NCBI GenBank assembly: GCA_964469505.1 | Contig: CAYXZO010000037.1 | Location: 1 to 22,790, forward strand | Direction: 5' to 3' | DNA: 22,790 nt | DNA from: CAYXZO01 sp964469505 | GTDB lineage: Bacteria; Fidelibacterota; UBA8477; JABMPR01 | Part shown: in pieces, positions 16,460 through 22,790 of the stretch | How positions within the stretch are numbered: the stretch's first letter is position 1 | Layout: each line of letters begins with the position of its first letter | Program-made: the position numbers and the translations under genes | The notes under the pieces: model-generated | What the model was told of the DNA's origin: nothing | Database searches by the model: none | The model's input: the letters and a program-made list of their open reading frames with translations, nothing else

Positions 16460-17631
16460 ATACGGCCACCGTGACCGAAACCGCATCTAATAACGATTCT
16501 CCCGCCCGATCATCCAAGCGCGACAATTTCCTGATAATAGCTGGTGAGGCCTCGGCCGATAGGCTAGCAGCTGATGTGATCCGAGAACTCAAACGGTGGG
16601 GCCCGGAGTGGAAATTCTGGGGTGCCGGCGGCCCCGAACTAAGGCGGGAGGGATGTGAAACCCTTTACGACATCCATCAGCTGGCATTAACCGGTTTCGG
16701 GGAGGTACTGAAACACATCCGATTCTTCCGGGAGGTCATGGCCACTTTCCGGCGCGAAATTCGTCAGCGTCGCCCCCGGGCTGCTTTGCTAGTTGATTAT
16801 CCGGGACTGAATATGCGCCTTGGTCCCTTTCTCAAGGAGCTAGGGATTCCCGTCTTTTACTACGTTTCACCCCAGGTCTGGGCCTGGCGGGCCAAGCGGG
16901 TGGAAAAACTGGCCCAATTTGTACGGCACATGTTCGTTATTCTGCCCTTTGAAGAAGAAATATACCGGGAAGTCGGGGTAGAAGTGACTTTCGTAGGGCA
17001 TCCTTTACTGGATCGCATTCGAGAGCCACTGCCCAGGCCCTCAGGTGATCCTCAGGTAGCCTTTCTGCCGGGCAGTCGCCGCAATGAGTTGGAGCGTCAC
17101 CTGCCGGTGTTGGAAGACCTGGCCTCACTGCTGCATCAACTGCGGCCGGAAATAAAATGCCGCTTGGCCCTCCTTCCCGAATTGCCCCTAAAGCTGTATC
17201 AGCCTCTTTTATCTCATCCCAACGTGATGGGATTTTCTTCCTTACCGGAGGCCCTAGACGGCGCGACCACTGCTGTGGTTGCTTCTGGTACTGCCACCCT
17301 GGAAACGGCCCTCTACGGCGTGCCGCTGGTGGTGATTTATAAAACCCATCCCCTGACTTACTGGCTGGGGAAACTTCTGGTGCAGGTGGAACATCTGGCC
17401 TTGCCTAACCTGATCGCCGGGGACCGGCTGGTGCCTGAATTGATTCAACATGAGGCCGACGCACCTAATTTGCTGCTCTGGGCTTTGAACTACATCGACG
17501 ATGCCGAGTTGTACTCCTCCACCCGAGCAGAACTTCTCAATTTGCGCCGAAAGCTGGGATCGCCGGGAGCTGGCCATCGAGTGGCCCAGGGCATCGTTCG
17601 GGACCTGAATCTGCCATTTCCAACCAGCTGA
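16456..17631 (+). CDS. lpxB: Lipid-A-disaccharide synthase
   Basis: GT-B glycosyltransferase (family GT19) that joins UDP-2,3-diacylglucosamine and lipid X into the lipid A disaccharide at the inner membrane. Visible motifs: 'AGEASAD' (29-35, where the family usually has GEASGD), 'GFGEVL' (80-85), 'DYPGLNMRL' (114-122), 'YYVSPQVWAW' (135-144), 'GHPLLD' (181-186), 'LPGSRRNE' (204-211) and the C-terminal 'VASGTATLETALYGVPLVV' nucleotide-sugar region. A 24-residue polar N-terminal tail is extra. The start codon overlaps the stop of the oxidoreductase gene, and the LpxJ-LpxK fusion gene starts seven bases after its own stop, so the three form one operon. Confidence 0.96.
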   Translation: MNTATVTETASNNDSPARSSKRDNFLIIAGEASADRLAADVIRELKRWGPEWKFWGAGGPELRREGCETLYDIHQLALTGFGEVLKHIRFFREVMATFRREIRQRRPRAALLVDYPGLNMRLGPFLKELGIPVFYYVSPQVWAWRAKRVEKLAQFVRHMFVILPFEEEIYREVGVEVTFVGHPLLDRIREPLPRPSGDPQVAFLPGSRRNELERHLPVLEDLASLLHQLRPEIKCRLALLPELPLKLYQPLLSHPNVMGFSSLPEALDGATTAVVASGTATLETALYGVPLVVIYKTHPLTYWLGKLLVQVEHLALPNLIAGDRLVPELIQHEADAPNLLLWALNYIDDAELYSSTRAELLNLRRKLGSPGAGHRVAQGIVRDLNLPFPTS

Positions 17632-17638
17632 GCCGTTC

Positions 17639-19273
17639 GTGACCATCCGTTCGCTACGGACCTTACTATATCTCTATTACCGCACCCTGCGCTGGGAAGT
17701 CCGGGGCTGGCGCCGTCTGCGACGCTTGTGGCGTCAAAAAACACCCTTGGTCTTCCAAGTGTGGCACGGGGATATGCTAGCGGTTTGGTATGTAATGAGA
17801 TTTTTTAAACCAGCGGCCATCGTTAGCGAACACGTGGATGGAGCCTGGGCCGCTGCGGCGCTGGAAGCATTAAACTTCACCATCTTCCGGGGCTCCAGCA
17901 ATCGGGGCGGAGTGCGGGCATTGAAACAATTATTAAAATTCCTCCGCGAACAACCGATTCCGGTAGCCGCCTTCGCCGCCGACGGGCCCCAAGGCCCGCG
18001 CCGAAAGTTGAAACCGGGGACTACCATGGTGGCGGTGCGGTTGAAGGGGGCCGTGATCCCCTTCGGCGTTAGAGCCCCCCACGCCTGGCGCCTTAACTCT
18101 TGGGATCGCTTCATCATCCCCTGGCCAGGTAGCAAGGTAATCATAGATCTGGGCCCCCCTCTCTATCCACCACCAACTCTCAACCTGCGAGAACAAAATC
18201 AGTGGCTTGAAGAGGTTTGCCGACGACATCAGGAACAGCTGGAAAGCGATTTGAATGTAAGAGAACATAGCTGGCAACATCCGGCCTTTTTGCCTCTGAG
18301 AATCCCCGCAATGTGGTTATACGCAGTGGCAAATTCAATCTACCACAAACTGTATGACCATGATTTGCTAAAGCCCCGCCGTCTACCGAAACCAGTGATC
18401 AGCGTAGGCAATATCGAGGTGGGGGGGACGGGCAAGACGGTTTTTGTGGAAGCTCTGGCTCGCTGGTGTATTTCTCAGGGATATAAGCCAGCTGTTTTAA
18501 CCCGGGGTTACCGCCGCAAGGCCAAAGAATCGGTTATCATTCATCCTCAACACACAAGTGATCCTTCCGTGGAACAGGTTGGGGATGAAGCCTTATTGCT
18601 GAGCCAAAATTTGCCTGGGGTACCAATAATCGTGGGCAAAGATCGATATCGGACCGCTTTGAAAGCATTAGATTCACTGGATATTGATCTTTTCTTACTG
18701 GATGATGGTTTTCAGCATCGCCGGCTTTATCGTGATTTAGACCTGGTGCTCTGGTCCAATCCACCTCAGGCCCAACGCCGTTTAATCCCCTGGGGTGTCT
18801 TGAGAGAGTCGGAAAGGTCTTTCAGTCGTGCTGATTTGGTGATTCCCATGGAGGCCGGTAAGGAGAGCCCTTTAGCTCCTAAATTGGTAGTTCAACCTGC
18901 GGTTAATTCTCGGGGAGAGGAGCGTCCACTGGAAGATTTTTCCGGGAAAGCCGGGGCCTTCGCTGGTATCGGACATCCAGGGAAGTTTTTCCGCATGCTG
19001 GATGAGTATGGGATCCCGGTGGTGAAACGTTTCGCTTTTCCAGACCACTGTCGTTACCATAATCGGCGCCTAGAGTTGCTTAACCGACAACGGGTTCATT
19101 ACTGGATCACCACGCAAAAGGATTTCGTAAAATTACCTGCAGAATTTCTGGCGGAAAAAGAAGTGTGGTATGTGCCTATTGCGTTTGAATTTCCGATGGA
19201 GTTGGAAGAGAAGCTGCGGCTTTGCCTTAGACGCATTGAAGCGTTTAACCCAACTAAAAGAGAAAAAAGCTGA
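17639..19273 (+). CDS. lpxK: Fusion of DUF374 (LpxJ-like) acyltransferase and tetraacyldisaccharide 4'-kinase LpxK
   Basis: One 544-codon frame carries two enzymes. Residues about 1-205 match DUF374: 'VWHGDML' (41-47), 'RGSSNRGG' (84-91) and 'DGPQGP' (115-120). The DUF374 protein LpxJ of Helicobacter/Campylobacter is a lipid A secondary acyltransferase (established). Residues about 210-544 are LpxK: a membrane-associated helix at 215-238, 'VISVGNIEVGGTGKT' with the P-loop at 262-267, 'LTRGYRR' (287-293), 'DDGFQHR' (355-361), 'FPDH' (467-470) and 'TTQKDFVKL' (491-499). LpxK phosphorylates the 4' position of the lipid A disaccharide. The start is GTG. No stop or ribosome site separates the halves, so the fusion appears real. 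Its tight link to lpxB puts both activities right after disaccharide formation. Confidence 0.93.
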   Translation: MTIRSLRTLLYLYYRTLRWEVRGWRRLRRLWRQKTPLVFQVWHGDMLAVWYVMRFFKPAAIVSEHVDGAWAAAALEALNFTIFRGSSNRGGVRALKQLLKFLREQPIPVAAFAADGPQGPRRKLKPGTTMVAVRLKGAVIPFGVRAPHAWRLNSWDRFIIPWPGSKVIIDLGPPLYPPPTLNLREQNQWLEEVCRRHQEQLESDLNVREHSWQHPAFLPLRIPAMWLYAVANSIYHKLYDHDLLKPRRLPKPVISVGNIEVGGTGKTVFVEALARWCISQGYKPAVLTRGYRRKAKESVIIHPQHTSDPSVEQVGDEALLLSQNLPGVPIIVGKDRYRTALKALDSLDIDLFLLDDGFQHRRLYRDLDLVLWSNPPQAQRRLIPWGVLRESERSFSRADLVIPMEAGKESPLAPKLVVQPAVNSRGEERPLEDFSGKAGAFAGIGHPGKFFRMLDEYGIPVVKRFAFPDHCRYHNRRLELLNRQRVHYWITTQKDFVKLPAEFLAEKEVWYVPIAFEFPMELEEKLRLCLRRIEAFNPTKREKS

Positions 19274-19537
19274 GAGACAAAAAGGGGTTGCAAATCGGAT
19301 AGATAATCAGAAAAAAGAGCCGTGTCAAAGCGTGAGTATTTCAATCAGCACTTGAAAATCACATATAGAAACCATTTTATAACTTACAATTTGAGTATGC
19401 TGACACCCTCAAGATATATGCCTATATTGGATTGAGTCCCTGTCTCTATTAGCTTCCCTTAATCAGCTAAGAGCTAAAACTTTTGAACGCCACAACATGG
19501 GTACTACAGTCTAGATTAATGGCCACCATGTTAACCA
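19274..19537. other. AT-rich spacer without a recognisable gene
   Basis: Between lpxK and the repeat leader of the ATPase gene no frame with coding character is seen on either strand. A TTAGCT/AGCTAA stem (19449-19470, ten-base loop) is the only notable structure; it lacks a T-run and is not a convincing terminator. The drop in GC against the lipid A cluster marks the start of a different kind of region. Confidence 0.5.
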
Positions 19538-19560
19538 TTAACAATACTCTCCCCTAACAA

Positions 19561-19653
19561 AGGAGAAATATCTAGCAATCTCTCCTTGAATGCAGGCGAA
19601 ATATATAGTATTATCTCCTCGAAATAAGGCGAATTCTAAATAGAGTATAATCC
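19561..19653. repeat. Three tandem 33-bp imperfect repeats in the ATPase leader
   Basis: Units start at 19561, 19594 and 19627, exactly 33 bases apart, with the core AGGmGAAwTwt..TAG...TCTCCT..GAA. Units one and two agree at about 25 of their first 30 bases. Unit three has decayed in its second half and ends at the base before the ATG. A looser half-copy (ACTCTCCCCTAAC) precedes them at about 19538-19560, one base out of register. The arm AAGGAGA (19560-19566) is also inverted as TCTCCTT (19581-19587). The placement against the start codon suggests a regulatory site for the ATPase gene. Confidence 0.7.
19586..19614 (+). promoter_or_regulatory. Candidate promoter of the AAA/DUF4143 ATPase gene
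   Basis: TTGAAT and TATTAT are 17 bases apart, a good sigma70-type pair, lying across the junction of the first two 33-bp repeats. Predicted transcription would begin near 19621, leaving a leader of about 33 bases. A protein bound to the repeats would therefore cover the promoter. TATAAT directly before the ATG is too close to serve as the -10. Confidence 0.4.
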
Positions 19654-20994
19654 ATGTCATTATCTACAGAAATAATATCCCGTACTTTAGAAACCGCCCT
19701 TACCTTTCGCTGGCCCAAGTTCACTTTTAGAACGATAAGGCACCGCGTAGTTTTACCCGGTAAAGCCACGGCCATAGTGGGAATGCGCCGAGCAGGAAAA
19801 ACCACCTTTCTACATCAACTAAGAAGGTTTTATCACGAACAAGGGTTTCCCCTGGAAAGATTACCCTACATAAACCTTGAGGATGATCGCTTGGCGGGGT
19901 TTGACTTATCAGATTTCTCACTACTCATAGAAGAATATTATCGGCGCTTTCCTGAATTCAGGGGGCAACAAACGGTTGTCTGGTGCTTTGATGAAATCCA
20001 GGTAGTACCTGGTTGGGAGCGCTTCATTCGCCGACTGATGGACACCGAGAAAGTGATAATATTCATCAGTGGTTCATCTGCGGCGCTATTATCACGGGAA
20101 ATAGCCACAGCTATGCGTGGAAGAGCTTGGGAAGTAGTGGTCTTCCCTTTTAGTTTCGAGGAGTTTTTACGCCACAATAGCTATATCCGGCCCCGGCGAA
20201 CCGATTTACTCCCTCCCGAACAGCGATCCTTGATAGAAGGGGCCTTTCGGAAATACCTAACGACAGGTGGGTTTCCAGAGGTTCAGGGGGTTTCAGCTTT
20301 GATACTGCAACGTCTGCTCTCCGATTATGTGGATGTGGCTCTGCTACGAGATATCGTGGAACGGCATCAGGTAAGCAACGTAGTGAGCTTGCGTTGGCTT
20401 GTTCGCCATCTATTGGGCAATCCCGGGGCTTTATTTAGCGTTGAGAAATTCCACGCCACCTTGAAATCACAGGGGCTAGCGGTAAGTCGCGATACCCTGC
20501 ACCAACTTCTCAATTACCTTGAAGACTCTTTTTTAGTACGCCTTACCTGGGTAGACTCTGATTCTGAACGACGACGCATGGTTAATCCCCGTAAAGTGTA
20601 TCCGCTAGACCCCGGTCTGATCCCTGTTTTTGACCGTTCCGGTAAAGCTAACATAGGCCACGCTTTAGAAACAGCTGTGCGGGTTGAGTTGGAGCGCAGA
20701 GGGCTGGAAATACATTACGTGCGGACCCAAAACGGTTACGAAGTCGATTTTATCACTCGTTCTCCAGAAGGGGAAAGGATGCTGATTCAGGTATGCGCTG
20801 ATCTGGCGGAGCCAGACACTCAGAAACGGGAAATCCGAGCGCTTCTCGATGCGGCCAGCGAATATCCAGAAGCTTCTTTGCACATAATAACCTTAAGACC
20901 CGAGAGGTTCTCAAATCTTCCCCCAGCAATACAGCTACATAACGCTCCCTTCTGGTTTTTAAAACCCTGGATTGATAAACAAGACACCGTCTGA
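19654..20994 (+). CDS. AAA family ATPase with DUF4143 C-terminal domain
   Basis: 446 residues. The AAA_14-type P-loop domain has Walker A 'GMRRAGKT' (43-50), Walker B 'WCFDEIQ' (110-116), a sensor-like 'ISGSSA' (138-143) and 'GRAWEVVVFPFSFEEFL' (156-172). 'TGGFPEV' (204-210) and 'LLRDIVERH' (230-238) lead into the DUF4143 part, which ends with 'GHALETAVRVEL' and 'GYEVDFI...MLIQVC', the PD-(D/E)xK-like motif region of the family. These are widespread, often horizontally spread ATPases of unclear function. No ribosome site is seen before the ATG, which is preceded by the tandem repeats. Codon choice looks less uniform than in the lipid A genes. The gene stands alone, and no partner gene is evident on either side. 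Confidence 0.93.
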   Translation: MSLSTEIISRTLETALTFRWPKFTFRTIRHRVVLPGKATAIVGMRRAGKTTFLHQLRRFYHEQGFPLERLPYINLEDDRLAGFDLSDFSLLIEEYYRRFPEFRGQQTVVWCFDEIQVVPGWERFIRRLMDTEKVIIFISGSSAALLSREIATAMRGRAWEVVVFPFSFEEFLRHNSYIRPRRTDLLPPEQRSLIEGAFRKYLTTGGFPEVQGVSALILQRLLSDYVDVALLRDIVERHQVSNVVSLRWLVRHLLGNPGALFSVEKFHATLKSQGLAVSRDTLHQLLNYLEDSFLVRLTWVDSDSERRRMVNPRKVYPLDPGLIPVFDRSGKANIGHALETAVRVELERRGLEIHYVRTQNGYEVDFITRSPEGERMLIQVCADLAEPDTQKREIRALLDAASEYPEASLHIITLRPERFSNLPPAIQLHNAPFWFLKPWIDKQDTV

Positions 20995-21058
20995 AAGCCA
21001 AAACTATAACCAGGATATAGGGGAATAACAGCTCAACCGAGGGAGGTGGGTCTATTCA

Positions 21059-21082
21059 GAAATCGGGAAATGATCCCGTTTC
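21059..21082 (+). terminator. Probable intrinsic terminator after the ATPase gene
   Basis: GAAA(t)CGGGA and TCCCGTTTC pair into a nine-base-pair stem with one bulged T and a five-base AATGA loop, followed by TATTT. It begins 64 bases after the ATPase stop. Its 3' arm touches the stop of the minus-strand pseudogene, so it may have served both directions. The T-run is short. Confidence 0.45.
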
Positions 21083-21552
21083 TATTTCCACATCGCCGCT
21101 AAAAACAGAACCACAATCCCCGGAACCATATTGACTTTAGCTGACAACTCCAGGCGCCCCTGAGCCGCGATAAATTACGGGCTAGGTTTTTCGCCCGAAG
21201 CCGGGTTCAAGTTTTTCATTTTCGGGCTCGAGACAAAGGTGATCTGGGCGCCGATGAGAATCATAACCAACACTACCAGGTGTTACACCAGCAATGTGAC
21301 ACCGTAGCCAGTAGAAGTATCGAATAAGGACCCCTCCAGTGTATTCACCACCCCGGTAATTACCAACACGACAATGCTGGCCCAGGCCAATTTGGTGAGG
21401 CGACCGGTGGATGCCCCCAATTTACACCTACGCTGGGGAGGCTCAATAGCTCCCAGGGCGGGCTTGAGCACCAGATTCGTATAGACCATGCCTCTTAGCT
21501 AGGTCACCGTCGCTAGCGGGTGAAGGAAATCGATTAGGGTGGACCATGGCGT
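21082..21552 (-). pseudogene. Decayed CopD-like integral membrane protein gene
   Basis: One minus-strand frame reads as a continuous membrane protein of about 157 codons, interrupted by three stops: TAG at 21499-21501, TAA at 21283-21285 and TAA at 21175-21177. It ends at a TAG at 21082-21084. Readable pieces are 'PWSTLIDFLHPLATVT', then '(L)RGMVYTNLVLKPALGAIEP', 'AWASIVVLVITGVVNTLEG', 'HLVVLVMILIGAQITFVSS' and 'ELSAKVNMVPGIVVLFLAAM'. These look like the helices of CopD-type small membrane proteins. The first stop falls where Trp is expected in 'TVTWLGG' (TGG to TAG), and the expected start codon is ACG. No frameshift is needed. The longest open piece is 68 codons (21283-21489). It is a probable pseudogene, not an expressed gene. 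Confidence 0.7.
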
Positions 21553-21964
21553 GGCGTTGCCCTACTCTTTGCGTGATTATATCTTGAAAAAGGTCGTCGT
21601 CAGGATCTTTTGGTTTGCCGTCTGTTTAGGTGATCGATTTGATACTAATAATGTCTAAATAATCAATGACCCCCTAAAATGTGAGATAAGTGCTTTAGGT
21701 TCTCGAGCTACATGTCTATAAAAGCCCAAACGTATTGTTGCTACTTTCGGCGGAATGCCCCTGCTCTGACTATCAAAACGACAAGACATCGGCGCCCAGC
21801 ACCGTAACGTCTCCAAAATAAAAGAAATGTGAGCTCTCGAGACCCTTAGGCGTTCATCAGATTGGTTTTATAAAACCATTAATCCACAATAATGCCTTTT
21901 CGATCATCGGTGCCGCCACATGGTGCGTTTTCAGTAGGCGGCGATCTCATGCAGATTAAGTGAA
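21553..21964. other. About 410 bp without a readable gene
   Basis: All frames are broken by frequent stops. A minus-strand frame between about 21650 and 21860 stays open for roughly 70 codons but has no start with a ribosome site, and I do not recognise its product. Given the pseudogene next door, this may be older coding debris. No tRNA, repeat or mobile element was seen. Confidence 0.45.
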
Positions 21965-22790
21965 TTATCGTGCTCGTGGATATTCAAGAGGATGCCAAGG
22001 TACAGAAACCGAGAACGTGCCACTAAAATCTTTCGGGTTCTTCTTGATGGACAGTATTTCCCCTTTGAATATAACCTGGACCTTCTCTGGATCCTGACAG
22101 AGAAAGGTTATCCCGGATAGGTCTTTTTTTGAAACAACTATCTTTTCTCCCAGAGCCCTTATGAATGGCTGGATCAATATCTTTGTAATCCCATTCTCGT
22201 GAATGGTCCTCCACCTTAACGCATCATGAACTTCTTTATATTTCAATAAGCGAGCGGTGGTTGTTACCAACAACTTACCTTCGTGATATAACCGAGCCAA
22301 GTATCGTAAATCCTGTTTTAGCTTTTCAGGAAACATTTCCGGGGTGAATAGTCCCTCACACATATGTGTATAGATTACAAGAAAACCTTCGTTTCTGAGG
22401 AGAGCATCGATATTTCTTGGCTTGAGTTGCTCAGCCAGATCATGAATGTTCAACACTCGTTCCCTTCCCCAAGCATTGACCCATCTCTGGAAATCCCAAA
22501 TTCTGGAGCCATCCTGCAGCCGGGTATCTATCATGAGCCTGTTCTTTAAATCGAAAAGTGGTGCTCGTGTATTTCGATACCTGGTATAGTAGAGCAATTT
22601 TTGGAGGGCGTTTTTGGCTTTAACTTGAACATTAGGGCGCGCATCCTGGCCCAAAATATGCGTCATCCGGCCCGTCCACACATATCGTACACCATAAGAA
22701 CGGAGAAGGTCTAAGTGGTATTCCAGCTTATCAGGAGTCAAGTCCAAAAAGTTGTGTAAATTCATCCTCCCTAACTTTGGTGATATGGTG
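21965..22790 (-). CDS. Polysaccharide-deacetylase-like protein, C-terminal part (partial at right edge)
   Basis: The frame runs from the right edge to a stop at 21965. A Met at 22765 is possible, but its AGGGAGG sequence abuts the codon, and the frame stays open for the eight codons up to the edge, so the gene probably begins outside the window. Visible features are 'YGVRYVWTGRMTHILGQD', 'DGSRIWDFQRWVNAW', 'LLRNEGFLVIYTHM' and 'EKLKQDLRYLARLYHEGKLLVTTTARLLKY'. The last two resemble the final strands and helix of NodB-type deacetylase barrels ('viYtH...', '...l......g.i...t..rLl.Y'). The catalytic Asp/His motifs would lie upstream and are not seen. A C-terminal beta-rich tail of about 70 residues follows. 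The family call is by pattern only. Confidence 0.55.
   Translation of the reverse strand, partial: TISPKLGRMNLHNFLDLTPDKLEYHLDLLRSYGVRYVWTGRMTHILGQDARPNVQVKAKNALQKLLYYTRYRNTRAPLFDLKNRLMIDTRLQDGSRIWDFQRWVNAWGRERVLNIHDLAEQLKPRNIDALLRNEGFLVIYTHMCEGLFTPEMFPEKLKQDLRYLARLYHEGKLLVTTTARLLKYKEVHDALRWRTIHENGITKILIQPFIRALGEKIVVSKKDLSGITFLCQDPEKVQVIFKGEILSIKKNPKDFSGTFSVSVPWHPLEYPRAR

Noticed and set aside
19330..19356. 'GTATTTCAAT' sequence resembling part of a CRISPR repeat
   Set aside because: Occurs once; no second copy in the window.
19561..19653. CRISPR array
   Set aside because: Units are directly adjacent with no unique spacers and are imperfect; no cas genes nearby.
21082..21552. Stop-codon recoding or alternative genetic code in the CopD-like frame
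   Set aside because: Both TAA and TAG occur, the start codon is also lost, and the conserved genes elsewhere in the window contain no in-frame stops, so decay is simpler.

Overview
The window looks like chromosomal DNA from a Gram-negative, didermic bacterium. Lipid A genes (lpxB, lpxK), lipoprotein and outer-membrane-type secreted proteins, and a menaquinone/ubiquinone methyltransferase all point that way. Proteins ending in Phe after a signal peptide, 'PLSLGNTWTY'-type lipoproteins and DUF4384 proteins suggest an uncultured FCB-type lineage (Marinimicrobia, Calditrichota or similar). That placement is an impression from protein style, not a computed result. No rRNA, tRNA, CRISPR array, insertion sequence or phage gene was found.

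Layout, left to right. 35-5555: a secreted barrel-like protein, rlmD on the minus strand, and a large secreted protein with about twelve GND-Y repeats. 5593-6301: two small uncharacterised minus-strand genes in tandem. 6407-11687: a lipoprotein gene converging on a membrane-protein gene that is co-oriented with deoC; then menG; then a truncated copy of the lipoprotein 3' end converging on a paralogue of the membrane protein. This is a duplicated convergent gene pair in which one lipoprotein copy has been lost. 11946-15288: a minus-strand cluster of M32 carboxypeptidase, gpmA and a DUF4384 lipoprotein. 15479-19273: a lipid A cluster of a Gfo/Idh oxidoreductase (GnnA candidate), lpxB, and one gene fusing a DUF374 (LpxJ-like) acyltransferase to LpxK.

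19274-22790 is an accessory or decaying region. It holds an AT-rich leader with 33-bp tandem repeats in front of an AAA/DUF4143 ATPase gene, a CopD-like pseudogene with three in-frame stops, about 400 bp with no readable gene, and a right-edge gene for a deacetylase-like protein that probably continues beyond the window.

How the genes work together: the clearest unit is the lipid A cluster, with oxidation of the UDP-sugar (if GnnA-like), disaccharide formation by LpxB, then 4'-phosphorylation and probably secondary acylation by one two-domain protein. deoC, menG, gpmA, rlmD and the M32 peptidase are ordinary housekeeping genes. The less ordinary material is the duplicated lipoprotein/membrane-protein pair, the repeat protein, the LpxJ-LpxK fusion and the repeat-bearing ATPase leader.
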